This document shows positions 1-9,651 of a stretch of DNA of 64,000 bases, piece after piece (position 1 is the stretch's first letter; each line of letters begins with the position of its first letter). The DNA is from Amycolatopsis xylanica. Its GTDB lineage: Bacteria; Actinomycetota; Actinomycetes; Mycobacteriales; Pseudonocardiaceae. The DNA lies in contig NZ_FNON01000007.1 of NCBI RefSeq assembly GCF_900107045.1, positions 372,001 through 436,000 of the forward strand, read 5' to 3'. Position numbers and translations under genes: made by a program. The notes beneath the pieces were generated by a model. It worked only from the letters and a program-made list of their open reading frames with translations. It searched no databases and was not told where the DNA came from.

Positions 1-3000
1 CGACCTTCGGCTTCAGCACGAAGTCCATGCGCTCGGGGGTGAGCGACGCGATGACACCGTCGTCGAGCACACCGGCCGCGTGCACGATGCCGGTCAGCGG
101 GTGCGCCATCGGGATGAGTGCGAGCAGCTCCGCGACCTCGCAGCGCTTCGAGACGTCGCACGCGGCGACCTCGACCTCGGCGCCGAGCCCGGTCAGCTCC
201 TCGACCAGCTCGGGCATCCCGGCGGCCGACATGCCGCGGCGGCCGGTCAGCACCAGGTGCCGGACCCCGCGTTCGGTCACCAGGTGCCGGGCGACCAGCG
301 CGCCGAGCGTGCCGGTGGCGCCGGTGACCAGCACCGTTCCCTCGGGCACGAACGCCGGGTGCTCGGCCGGTTCGACCGCCACGCGGGCGAGGCGGGCGAC
401 GTGGACCTTGCCGTCGCGCACGGCGACCTGGTCCTCGCCGCTGGAGAGCACCAGCGGCAGCTCGGACTCGTAAGCGTCGGCCAGGATGATGCGTTCCGGG
501 TTCTCCGACTGCGCGGACCGGCAGAGGCCCCACACGGCGGCACCTGCCAGGTCGGTGACGTCCTCGCCGGTCGCGGAAACCGCGCCCTGGGTGAGGATCA
601 CGAGCTTGGTCTCGTCGTACTTGTCGTCGCCCAGGAACTTCTGCAGCGCGGCCAGCACGCGGTGGGTCGCCGTGCGGACGGACTCGGCGTCATTGCCGCC
701 GACACTGTCCACAATGGCCACAGCGGGCACATCGTCGCCGACAGAGTCCCAGTGCACATAGGACACCGAGTCGTCGGTCGCCGGGATCTCCGGCCACTCG
801 ATACGGAACAGCGACTCGCCCACGATCGACCGGGCGGCGTTGATCTGGTCGACCGCGATCGCGCGCAGCACCAGCGATTCGATCAGCGCGACCGGGTGAC
901 CGGCCGGGTCGGCGATCTCGAGCGAGACCTCGCCTTCGCGGATCGGGGTGACCTTCACCCGCAGCGAGGTCGCGCCGGACGCGAACAGTTCGACGCGCGA
1001 GAACAGGAACGGCAGCGAGGCCTCCTGCCCGATCGCGCTGGTCAGGCCGACCGCGTGCAGCGAGGAGTCGAGGATCGCCGGGTGCAGGCCGAACCCGTCG
1101 CCCTTGATGCCGTCGGGCAGCGAGACCTCGGCGTAGACGTCTTCACCGACCTTCCAGGCGGCCTTGAGGCCCTGGAAGATCGTGCCGTAGTTGAGCCCGG
1201 CGTCGGCGAGGTCGTCGTACAGCGTGGTCAGGTCGACGCTCTCGCCGTCCTGCGGCGGCCAAGCCGTCAGGTCGAACGACGGCGCGCCCGTGTTCTGGCC
1301 GAGCACACCGACCGCGTGCTGGGTCCACGGCAGGTCGGCCGCCGCGTTCTCGTCCCGCGAGTAGATGCTGATCGGGCGCGAGCCGGAGGCGTCCGGCGCG
1401 CCGACCACGGCCTGCAGCTGGATGCCACCGCGGGCGGGAAGCACGAGCGGCGCCTGAAGCATGAGTTCTTCGAGCTTGCCGCAGCCGACCTGGTCACCCG
1501 CGCGGATGGCGAGTTCGACGAAACCGGTGCCCGGCAACAGAACCGTGTCACCGACCGCGTGGTCACCGAGCCAGGTCTGGATGCCGAGCGCGAGGCGGCC
1601 GGAGAACACCATGCCGTCGGAGTCGGCCAGCGGCACGGCCGCGGGCAGCAGCGCGTGCTCGGTCGCCGACAGGCCGACCGTGGTGACGTCGCCGCCGTTG
1701 TTCGGTGTCGGGATCCAGAAACGCTGACGCTGGAAGGCATACGTCGGCAAATCGACGCGGCGGCCGCCAAGGAACACCTTGCCCCAGTCCACCTTCGCGC
1801 CGTGGTTGAACGCCTCGGCCAGCGAGGTGTAGAAGCGCTGGAGCCCGCCTTCTTCCCGGCGCAGCGAGCTGACCGTGCCGGCGTGCGCGCCCGCGTCCTC
1901 GGAGGTCTCATTGACCGCCACAAGCAGGCCCGGGTGCGGGCTGCACTCGATGAACAGGGTGAACCCGTCGTCGAGCAGCTTGCGCGTGGTCTCCTCGAAG
2001 CGGACCGGGTTGCGCAGGTTGCCGTACCAGTACTCGTCGGTCATGGTCGCCGTGTCGATCGGCGCGGCCTCGACCGTGGAGTAGAACGGGATCTCGGTCG
2101 AGCGCGGGGTCAGCCCGGCGAGCGCCTCGAGCAGCTGCTCACGCACCGGCTCGACGTAATCGGAGTGCGACGCGTAGTCGACCGGGATGATCCTGGCACG
2201 GCCGCCTTCGGCCTTGACCTCGTCGTAGAACGCCTTGAGCAGCTCCGGCGGGCCACTGACCACAGTGGACGTCGGGCTGTTGACCACCGAGATCTGCACC
2301 CGGCCGCCGAACCGCGCGATCCGCTCGCGCGTGACGTCCTGACTGAGCGCGACCGACATCATGCCACCGTGCCCCGAAAGCGCCTCGTTCAAGATCAAGC
2401 CGCGTGCGGTGACCACCTTGGCACCGTCCTCAAGGGACAGTGCGCCCGCGGCGCAGGCCGCGGCCAGCTCACCCTGCGAGTGGCCGACGAACGCCGACGG
2501 CTCGACACCGAAGGACCGCCACGCGGCGGACAGCGAGATCAGGATCGCCCAGATCGCGGACTGGACGACGTCGACGCGCTCGAAGTCGGGCGTGCCTTCT
2601 TCCTGCCGCAGCACGGCAAGAAGATCCCAGTCGGTCTGCGTGCGCAGCGCCGCAGCGCACTCGTCGAGCTTAGCGGCGAAGGCCGGGACGGCGTCGTACA
2701 GCTCGATCGCCATGCCGCGCCAGTGCGAACCCTGGCCGGGGAAGCAGAAGACGACCTTGGCTTCCTGGCTGGTCGAGCCGCTGACCACGTTCGCGGCCTT
2801 CTCGCCGCTCGCGAAGACGTTCAGTCCCTCGATCAGCTCTTCACGGGTCGACCCGATGACCGCCGCGCGCTGGTTGAAGATCGCGCGGGTGTGGGTCAGC
2901 GAGTAGCCGACGTCGTACGGGTCGACCTCGCCCCGCAGCAGGTCCGCGAGGCGGGAAGCCTGTGCCTTCAAGGCATCCGTGCCGCGGGCGCTGAGCACCA

Positions 3001-6000
3001 GCGGGACGGTCCGGTGCTCGATCTCGCGCTCCGGCTCGGCCGGGACGGGCGGCGCCTCTTCGATGATGACGTGCGCGTTGGTGCCGCTGATGCCGAACGA
3101 CGACACCGCCGCGCGGCGCGGGCGGCCGTGCTCCGGCCAGGCGCGGCGCTCGGCGAGCAGCTCGACCGCGCCCGAGTCCCAGTCCACCACCGGCGTCGGC
3201 TCGGAGAGGTGCAGCGTCTTCGGCATGATGCCGTTCTGGATGGCGTGGACGATCTTGATGATGCTCGCCGCGCCGGCCGCCGCCTGGGTGTGGCCCATGT
3301 TCGACTTGATCGAGCCGAGGTAGAGCGGCTGGTCCTCCGGCCGTCCCTGGCCATAGGTGGCGAGCAGCGCCTGCGCCTCGATCGGGTCACCGAGGGTGGT
3401 GCCGGTGCCGTGCGCGTCGACCATGTCGACGTCGGCGGTGGTCAGGCCCGCGTTGGCCAGCGCCTGCCGGATGACCCGGCGCTGCGACGGGCCGTTCGGC
3501 GCGGTGAGGCCGTTGGACGCGCCGTCCTGGTTCAGCGCGGTGCCCTTGACGATCGCCAGCACCGGGTGACCGTTCTTGCGTGCGTCGGAGAGGCGTTCGA
3601 CCAGCAGCATGCCGACGCCTTCACCCCAGCCGGTGCCGTCGGTGTCGGCCGAGAACGACTTGCAGCGGCCGTTCTTGGCGAGCCCGTGCTGGCGGCTGAA
3701 CTCGATGAAGATCTCGGGCGTCGCCATGATCGCGACACCACCGGCGAGCGCGAGCGAGCACTCCCCCGACCGCAGTGCCTGGATCGCCAGGTGCAGCGCG
3801 ACCAGGGAGCTGGAACACGCGGTGTCGATGGTCAGCGCCGGACCTTCCAGACCGAGCACATAGGACACCCGGCCGGACGCGATCGCGCCGGTGGAGCTGT
3901 TGTAGGTGTAGTCGTGGTACATCATCCCGGCGAAGACACCGGTCGAGCTGCCCTTGAGCGTGGCCGGGTCGATGCCCGCGCGCTCCAAGGTCTCCCAGGA
4001 CGCTTCGAGCAGCAGGCGCTGCTGCGGGTCCATGAGGAGTGCTTCGTTGGGGCTGATACCAAAGAACGAAGGGTCGAATTCGTCGGCCTCGTAAAGAAAA
4101 GCGCCCTCGTTGACATAACTGGTGTCGGGGCGGGTCTCGTCGGGGTCGTAGACGTTGTCGATGTCCCAGCCGCGGTTCTCGGGGAACGTCGACACGACGT
4201 CGCGGCCGTCGAAGACCATCTTCCACAGGTCTTCCGGCGAGTTGACGCCGCCGGGGTAGCGGCAGGCCATCGACACGATGGCGATCGGGTCGTCGTCCGC
4301 GATCGCGGCGGCGGTCGTCGCGGGGACGTCGCCGACGCTGCCGGAGACCTCTTCGAGCAGGTACTGCGCGAGCACGATCGGCGACGGGTAGTCGAAGACC
4401 AGGGTCGCGGGCAGCTTGAGGCCGGTCGCCTCGGTGAGGCCGTTGCGGAGTTCGACGGCGGTGAGCGAGTCGAAGCCGAGTTCGTTGAACGCCCGGTCCG
4501 AGCCGATGGCCTCGGGGCCGGAGTAGCCGAGCACGGCGGCGGCCTGCGTGCGGACCATGGTCAGCAGCGCCGCTTCCCATTCGTCCTCGGGCAGCCCGGC
4601 GAGCTGGCGGCGCAGCGAGTCGGAGTCGGCCTTGACACCGGCAGCGGACCGGCGCTGAGCCGGGACGAGACCGCGGAAGAACTCGTGCAGACCGTCGCCC
4701 TGGGCACGCAGGCCCGCGAGGTCGAGCTTGACCGGGACGAGCGCGGACTCCCCTGTGGACAGTGCCGCGTCGAACATCGCGGTGCCGTCCTCCGGCGACA
4801 GCGGGAACATGCCGCCGCGCGAGATGCGGGACTTGTCGGCGTCGTCGAGCGTGCCGCCCATGCCACCGGCCCACAGGCCCCAAGCGAGTGACTGCGCGGG
4901 CTTGCCCTGGGCGCGCCGGTGTTCGGCGAGCGCGTCGAGGAAGTGGTTGGCGGCGGCGTAGTTGCCCTGGCCCGGCGCGCCGAGCACACCGGAGGCGCTG
5001 GAGAACACGACGAACGCGGTCAGGTCGCCGGTGAGTTCGTGCAGGTTGAGCGCGGCGTCGACCTTGGGACGGAAGACGGTGTCGACGCGCTCGGGGGTGA
5101 GCGAGGCGATGACGCCGTCGTCGATGACACCCGCGATGTGCACGACCGCGGTGATGTCCTTGCCCCGCAATGCTTCTTCGAGAGCTGCACGGTCAGCGGC
5201 GTCGACCGCGGCGACCTCGACGTTCGCGCCCAGCTCGGTCAGCTCGGCGACGAAGTCCTCGGCTCCGGCCGCGCCTCGGCGGCTGGCGAGCAGCAGGTTC
5301 TTGACGCCGTGGTTCGTGACCAGGTGCCGGGAGAACAGGCGGCCGAGCGTGCCGAACGCGCCGGTGACCAGCGTGGTGCCCTCGGCCGTGAAGGTGCTCG
5401 CGGGCTCGGCGTCCTCGCTCGGCACGCGGGCGAGCTTGGCGGCGTAGGTGACGCCCTCACGGACGATGACCTGCGATTGGCCGGTCGCGAGGACGGCCTG
5501 CACGTCGTCGGTGCCGTCGGCCAGGATGATCCGCTCGGGGTTCTCGTTCTGGGCCGACCGGACCAGGCCCCAGACGGCCGCACCGGCGAGGTTCTCGCCG
5601 CCGATCGCGTCCTTGGTCAGCACGACGAGCTTGGTTTCGCCTTCCACCGCAAGGAATTCCTGCAGCTTGGCGAGCGCGGCATTGGTGACCTCACGCACTT
5701 CGGCGGCGGTCGTGCCGTGACCGACGACGTAAGATTCGGCTTCCTGGGCCGCCACGTTGGCGACGTCCGGGACCGGCGCCCACTGAAGGTGGAACAGCGA
5801 GTCGTGGAAGCTCGACCGGGCCGCGGCGATCTGCTCGGCCGTGATCGAGCGCAGGGTCAGCGAGTCGACCGTGGCGACCGGGTTGCCACCCGCGTCGGCC
5901 AGCCGGACCTTGACCACGCCGTCGCGCAGCGGCGTCAACCGCACGCGCAGGCTGGACGCCCCGGTGGCGTGAAGGTCCACAGTGGACCACGAGAACGGGA

Positions 6001-9000
6001 GCGCGGCGCGGTCGCCGGTGACGCCGGTCAGCGCGACGGCGTGCAGCGCGGAGTCGAGCGCGGCCGGGTGCAGGCCGAAGTTCGCGGCGTCGCCGTGTGC
6101 CTTCTCGGGCAGCTCGACCTCGGCGTAGACCTCGTCGCCGGACTTCCAGGCCGCCTTGAGGCCCTGGAACACCGGGCCGTACTGCAATCCGGCCTCGGCC
6201 AGGCCCTCGTAGATGCCTTCCAGGTCAACGGGCTCAGCCTTGGGCGGCCACGCCTTCAGGTCGAAGTCCGGGGCGGCCGAGCCCGCGCCGAGCACACCGT
6301 CGGCGTGCTGGGTCCACGGCAGGTCACCGGCGTCCTCGGGTCGCGAGTAGACACTGATCGAGCGGGATCCGTTGGCGTCGCGGGCACCCACGACCACCTG
6401 GACCTGAACGCCGCCCTTCTCGGGCAGCACCAGCGGGGCCTGCAGGTTGAGTTCTTCGATGCGGCCGCAGCCGACCTGGTCACCGGCTCGTGTCGACAAC
6501 TCGACAAAGCCGGTGCCCGGGAACAGGATCGAGCCGCCGACCACGTGATCGGCCAGCCAGGCGTTGGTGCTCGCGGACAACCGTCCGGTCAGGACCACAC
6601 CGTCGGACTCGGCGAGCAGCACGGCCGCGCCGAGCAGCGGGTGGTCGGTCGAGGTCAGCCCCGCCGACGAGACGTCGCTCGCCGCGGCCTTCGCCTCGAC
6701 CCAGAAACGCTGACGCTGGAACGCATACGTGGGCAGTTCGACGCGCTGGGCGCCGCGGCCCTCGAAAACCTTGGCCCAGTCGACGGGCACACCGGTGGCG
6801 TGCAGCTGACCCAGCGCCGTGAGGATCGCGGTCGGCTCGTGCCGGTCCTTGCGCAGCGCGGCGACGAACTCGCCCTCCACGCTCTGCTGCGCCATGCCCG
6901 ACAGCACGCCGTCCGGACCCAGCTCGAAGAACTTGGTCACGCCTTCGGAAGCCAGCGTGCGGACACCGTCGGCGAAGCGGACCGCGCCGCGGACGTGGCG
7001 CACCCAGTACTCGGGGTCGCCCAGCGCGTCGGCGACCTGGCCGGTCACGTTGGACACGACCGGGATCTGCGCGGCGCTGTATTCGAGGCTTTGCGCGACC
7101 TTGCGGAACTCGTCGAGCATCGGCTCCATCAGCGGCGAGTGGAACGCGTGGCTGACCTTGAGCCGCGTGGTCTTGCGGCCCAGCTCCTCGAAGTGCGCCT
7201 TGATGGCCAGCGCGGCCGTCTCGTCACCGGAGACGACGACGGACTGCGGCCCGTTGATCGCGCCGATGCTCACCGCGTCGGTCAGCAACGGCAGGACCTC
7301 GTCTTCGGTCGCCTGTACCGCGACCATCGCGCCGCCGGTGGGCAGCGCGTTCATCAACCGGCCCCGAGCCGCGACAAGTTTGGCGGCGGCCTCAAGGCTC
7401 AGCACGCCCGCGACGTGCGCGGCGGCCAGTTCACCGATCGAGTGTCCGGCCAGGAAGTCCGGCTTGACACCCCACGACTCGACCAGCCGGTACAGCGCGA
7501 CCTCGATCGCGAACAGGCTGGTCTGGGTGTAGACGGTCTGGCTCAGCAGGTCGGCGTCGTCGCCCCACATGACCTCTTTGAGCGGCCGGTCGAGGTGCTT
7601 GTCCAGCTCCGCGAGCACGGCGTCCAGCGCCTCCGCGAAGACCGGGATAAAGCCTGCTAAATCCCGCCCCATACCCAGGCGCTGGGCGCCCTGGCCGGTG
7701 AACTGGAACGCGGTCAACCCCTCGGAGGCGAAGCCGGAGAACACGCCTGCGCGCTTCTCACCAGCGGCGACGGCGTCGTAGCCAGTGCGCGCGGAGTCGG
7801 TGTCCTCGGCGAGCACGACCGCGCGGTAAGTCAGCGGCGACCGGGTGGTGGCCAGCGAAAACGCGGTGTCGAGCAGGTCGTGGTCCACGTCGAGCAGGTT
7901 GCGAGCCTGAGCCTTCAGCGCGTCCGCGCTGCGACCCGACAGCAGCAGCGGGACCGGAGTGTCGGCGGGCCAATTCGGCGCGACGGCCTCGACGACTTCC
8001 GCTTCGGGGGCCTGCTCGATGATGACGTGCGAGTTCGTGCCACTGACACCGAACGACGAGACGCCCGCGCGGCGAGGTTCGCCGGTCTCGGGCCACGGCG
8101 TGGCCTCGGCGAGCAGCTCGACATTGCCCGCGCTCCAGTCCACATGGGACGAAGGCTCGGTGAAGTGCAGTGTCTTCGGCAGCAACCCGTGCTGGATCGC
8201 CATGATCATCTTGATCACGCCACCGACACCGGACGCGGCCTGCGCGTGCGCGATGTTCGACTTGATCGAACCCAGGTACAGCGGCCGCTCCCGCCCCTGC
8301 CCGTAGGTCGCGAGCACGGCCTGCGCCTCGATCGGGTCACCGAGCGTGGTACCGGTGCCGTGTGCCTCGACCGCGTCCACATTGGACGGCGACAGGCGGG
8401 CGTCGTTCAGCGCCTGCCGGATGACACGCTGCTGCGACGGCCCGTTCGGCGCGGTGAGGCCGTTGGACGCGCCGTCGGAGTTGACCGCGCTGCCGCGCAG
8501 CACGGCGAGCACCGGGTGACCGTTCTTGCGAGCGTCGGAAAGCCGCTCCAGCAAGAGGAACCCGGCGCCTTCACCCCAGGCGGTGCCATCGGCGGACTCG
8601 GAGAACGGCTTGCAGCGCCCGTTCTTCGCCAGGCCGCGCTGGCGGCTGAACGCGACAAACCCGTCCGGCGTGGCCATGACGGCGATACCACCGGCCAGCG
8701 CGAGCGAGCATTCCTTCTTGCGCAGCGCCTGCGCGGCCAGGTGCATCGCGACCAGGCTCGACGAACACGCGGTGTCGACGGTGATCGTCGGGCCTTCGAG
8801 CCCGAGCGCGTAGGAGATGCGTCCGGAAAGGACGGACGCGGCGACCGCGGTGCCCATGTAGGCCTCGGCGACCTCGGGCGCGTTGATCAGCAGGCCCTCG
8901 TAGTCACGGAAACCGGAACCGACGAAGACACCGACCGGCGCGCCCCGCTGGGATTCGGGTGCGATACCGGCCTTTTCGAGTGCTTCCCACGCCAGTTCCA

Positions 9001-9382
9001 GCATGATCCGCTGTTGCGGGTCCATGGCGAGCGCTTCACGCGGCGAGATCCCGAAGAACTCCGGGTCGAAATCCCCCGCCGCGTCGAGGAAACCACCCTC
9101 GCGCACGTACGACGTGCCGGGGTGGTCGGGGTCGGGATGGTACAGCTCATCGACGTTCCAGCCGCGGTCCTCGGGGAACTCCGAGATCGCGTCACGGCCC
9201 TCCGCGACGAGGTCCCAGAGGTCCTCGGCGGAGTTGACCCCGCCGGGGAACCGGCACCCGATCGACACGATCGCGATCGGGTCCTGCTCCTGCGTCTCCA
9301 CCTCCTGCAGGCGGCGGCGCGTCTGCGCCAGATCCGCCGTGACCTTCTTGAGGTAGCCGAGGAGCTTTTCGTCGTTCGCCAT
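1..9382 (-). CDS. Modular type I polyketide synthase, two modules, 3' part beyond window
   Basis: Begins MANDEKLLGYLKK, a short N-terminal docking helix, at an ATG at 9382 preceded by AAGGA. The open frame is unbroken for about 3,127 codons to the left edge, where it is cut inside a KR. Module A: KS (DTACSSS, Cys near residue 206, codon 8765-8767), AT with GHSIG (Ser near residue 648) and HAFH (malonyl-CoA type), DH (HxxxGxxxxP and HPAALDSALH), KR with TGAFGTLG, an IDD motif (B-type) and the catalytic Tyr in GNYAAAN, then an ACP with GFDSL. Module B: KS (DTACSSS, Cys near residue 1856), AT with GHSQG and YASH (2165-2176), the methylmalonyl-CoA signature, DH with HAVGDTVLLP (Asp where Gly is usual), and the start of a B-type KR (LDD). 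Both modules should make an alkene, the second alpha-methylated. It is the third PKS gene of the transcript, 269 nt after the previous stop. Confidence 0.97.
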   Translation of the reverse strand, partial: MANDEKLLGYLKKVTADLAQTRRRLQEVETQEQDPIAIVSIGCRFPGGVNSAEDLWDLVAEGRDAISEFPEDRGWNVDELYHPDPDHPGTSYVREGGFLDAAGDFDPEFFGISPREALAMDPQQRIMLELAWEALEKAGIAPESQRGAPVGVFVGSGFRDYEGLLINAPEVAEAYMGTAVAASVLSGRISYALGLEGPTITVDTACSSSLVAMHLAAQALRKKECSLALAGGIAVMATPDGFVAFSRQRGLAKNGRCKPFSESADGTAWGEGAGFLLLERLSDARKNGHPVLAVLRGSAVNSDGASNGLTAPNGPSQQRVIRQALNDARLSPSNVDAVEAHGTGTTLGDPIEAQAVLATYGQGRERPLYLGSIKSNIAHAQAASGVGGVIKMIMAIQHGLLPKTLHFTEPSSHVDWSAGNVELLAEATPWPETGEPRRAGVSSFGVSGTNSHVIIEQAPEAEVVEAVAPNWPADTPVPLLLSGRSADALKAQARNLLDVDHDLLDTAFSLATTRSPLTYRAVVLAEDTDSARTGYDAVAAGEKRAGVFSGFASEGLTAFQFTGQGAQRLGMGRDLAGFIPVFAEALDAVLAELDKHLDRPLKEVMWGDDADLLSQTVYTQTSLFAIEVALYRLVESWGVKPDFLAGHSIGELAAAHVAGVLSLEAAAKLVAARGRLMNALPTGGAMVAVQATEDEVLPLLTDAVSIGAINGPQSVVVSGDETAALAIKAHFEELGRKTTRLKVSHAFHSPLMEPMLDEFRKVAQSLEYSAAQIPVVSNVTGQVADALGDPEYWVRHVRGAVRFADGVRTLASEGVTKFFELGPDGVLSGMAQQSVEGEFVAALRKDRHEPTAILTALGQLHATGVPVDWAKVFEGRGAQRVELPTYAFQRQRFWVEAKAAASDVSSAGLTSTDHPLLGAAVLLAESDGVVLTGRLSASTNAWLADHVVGGSILFPGTGFVELSTRAGDQVGCGRIEELNLQAPLVLPEKGGVQVQVVVGARDANGSRSISVYSRPEDAGDLPWTQHADGVLGAGSAAPDFDLKAWPPKAEPVDLEGIYEGLAEAGLQYGPVFQGLKAAWKSGDEVYAEVELPEKAHGDAANFGLHPAALDSALHAVALTGVTGDRAALPFSWSTVDLHATGASSLRVRLTPLRDGVVKVRLADAGGNPVATVDSLTLRSITAEQIAAARSSFHDSLFHLQWAPVPDVANVAAQEAESYVVGHGTTAAEVREVTNAALAKLQEFLAVEGETKLVVLTKDAIGGENLAGAAVWGLVRSAQNENPERIILADGTDDVQAVLATGQSQVIVREGVTYAAKLARVPSEDAEPASTFTAEGTTLVTGAFGTLGRLFSRHLVTNHGVKNLLLASRRGAAGAEDFVAELTELGANVEVAAVDAADRAALEEALRGKDITAVVHIAGVIDDGVIASLTPERVDTVFRPKVDAALNLHELTGDLTAFVVFSSASGVLGAPGQGNYAAANHFLDALAEHRRAQGKPAQSLAWGLWAGGMGGTLDDADKSRISRGGMFPLSPEDGTAMFDAALSTGESALVPVKLDLAGLRAQGDGLHEFFRGLVPAQRRSAAGVKADSDSLRRQLAGLPEDEWEAALLTMVRTQAAAVLGYSGPEAIGSDRAFNELGFDSLTAVELRNGLTEATGLKLPATLVFDYPSPIVLAQYLLEEVSGSVGDVPATTAAAIADDDPIAIVSMACRYPGGVNSPEDLWKMVFDGRDVVSTFPENRGWDIDNVYDPDETRPDTSYVNEGAFLYEADEFDPSFFGISPNEALLMDPQQRLLLEASWETLERAGIDPATLKGSSTGVFAGMMYHDYTYNSSTGAIASGRVSYVLGLEGPALTIDTACSSSLVALHLAIQALRSGECSLALAGGVAIMATPEIFIEFSRQHGLAKNGRCKSFSADTDGTGWGEGVGMLLVERLSDARKNGHPVLAIVKGTALNQDGASNGLTAPNGPSQRRVIRQALANAGLTTADVDMVDAHGTGTTLGDPIEAQALLATYGQGRPEDQPLYLGSIKSNMGHTQAAAGAASIIKIVHAIQNGIMPKTLHLSEPTPVVDWDSGAVELLAERRAWPEHGRPRRAAVSSFGISGTNAHVIIEEAPPVPAEPEREIEHRTVPLVLSARGTDALKAQASRLADLLRGEVDPYDVGYSLTHTRAIFNQRAAVIGSTREELIEGLNVFASGEKAANVVSGSTSQEAKVVFCFPGQGSHWRGMAIELYDAVPAFAAKLDECAAALRTQTDWDLLAVLRQEEGTPDFERVDVVQSAIWAILISLSAAWRSFGVEPSAFVGHSQGELAAACAAGALSLEDGAKVVTARGLILNEALSGHGGMMSVALSQDVTRERIARFGGRVQISVVNSPTSTVVSGPPELLKAFYDEVKAEGGRARIIPVDYASHSDYVEPVREQLLEALAGLTPRSTEIPFYSTVEAAPIDTATMTDEYWYGNLRNPVRFEETTRKLLDDGFTLFIECSPHPGLLVAVNETSEDAGAHAGTVSSLRREEGGLQRFYTSLAEAFNHGAKVDWGKVFLGGRRVDLPTYAFQRQRFWIPTPNNGGDVTTVGLSATEHALLPAAVPLADSDGMVFSGRLALGIQTWLGDHAVGDTVLLPGTGFVELAIRAGDQVGCGKLEELMLQAPLVLPARGGIQLQAVVGAPDASGSRPISIYSRDENAAADLPWTQHAVGVLGQNTGAPSFDLTAWPPQDGESVDLTTLYDDLADAGLNYGTIFQGLKAAWKVGEDVYAEVSLPDGIKGDGFGLHPAILDSSLHAVGLTSAIGQEASLPFLFSRVELFASGATSLRVKVTPIREGEVSLEIADPAGHPVALIESLVLRAIAVDQINAARSIVGESLFRIEWPEIPATDDSVSYVHWDSVGDDVPAVAIVDSVGGNDAESVRTATHRVLAALQKFLGDDKYDETKLVILTQGAVSATGEDVTDLAGAAVWGLCRSAQSENPERIILADAYESELPLVLSSGEDQVAVRDGKVHVARLARVAVEPAEHPAFVPEGTVLVTGATGTLGALVARHLVTERGVRHLVLTGRRGMSAAGMPELVEELTGLGAEVEVAACDVSKRCEVAELLALIPMAHPLTGIVHAAGVLDDGVIASLTPERMDFVLKPKV
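7644..7665. repeat. 22-bp near-palindrome, coding copy in AT of PKS module A
   Basis: Arms GGGATAAAGC and GCTAAATCCC flank a CT centre. Read on the minus strand it encodes part of D-L-A-G-F-I-P near the start of the acyltransferase and supplies a TTA leucine codon (complement at 7658-7660). The same sequence occurs at 12695 and 17735, and in diverged form at 16955 and 21833. It also forms both arms of the terminator at 40667-40719. Confidence 0.75.
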
Positions 9383-9572
9383 CTTCAGTCCCAGTCCTTA
9401 TCTAGTCACGAATGGTCGATCGACGCGTGCGGGCTCACCTGGACGGGCAACCAGCTCACCGTCCTGCCTGGCCAGCACCCCTGCGCAGGCAGCCAGCACA
9501 CCGGCTCCCCCTTCTCCCCATGCCCCCGCACGCTGTGTCCTCGAACTGCGCGCGCGGTCACCCGCGTGCCGG

Positions 9573-9635
9573 GCGTGTCGTCCGTCTGTGCACGCGTGTC
9601 GTCCAGCTGTGCACGGGTGTCGTCCGTCTGGGTAC
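9573..9635. repeat. Three 21-bp tandem repeats between two PKS genes
   Basis: Units start at 9573, 9594 and 9615 and differ at a few positions. They lie in the 269-nt gap between the second and third PKS genes (9383-9651). On the minus strand they fall in a 77-codon frame (9639 down to 9406) whose N-terminus reads as three TDDTRAQ-like heptads. That frame has no recognisable domain and only a weak ribosome site, so I do not call it a gene. Nothing else is evident in the gap apart from the ribosome site of the third PKS gene. Confidence 0.7.
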
Positions 9636-9651
9636 GCATGACGTCCGCCTC

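Noticed and set aside
3621..4883. 420-codon minus-strand frame within the PKS region
   Set aside because: Out-of-frame shadow of the third PKS gene; Arg-rich translation with no domain.
80..4891. Long plus-strand open frame of about 1,600 codons over the PKS gene, with similar frames at 4919-7660, 7880-10069 and 10864-12711
   Set aside because: Mirror frames of GC-rich PKS codons: Arg/Asp/Gly-rich translations without domains, while the opposite strand carries complete KS-AT-DH-KR-ACP modules.
9406..9639. 77-codon small gene between two PKS genes
   Set aside because: Repeat-derived frame with weak start signal and no homology; kept only as a repeat and a low-interest finding.
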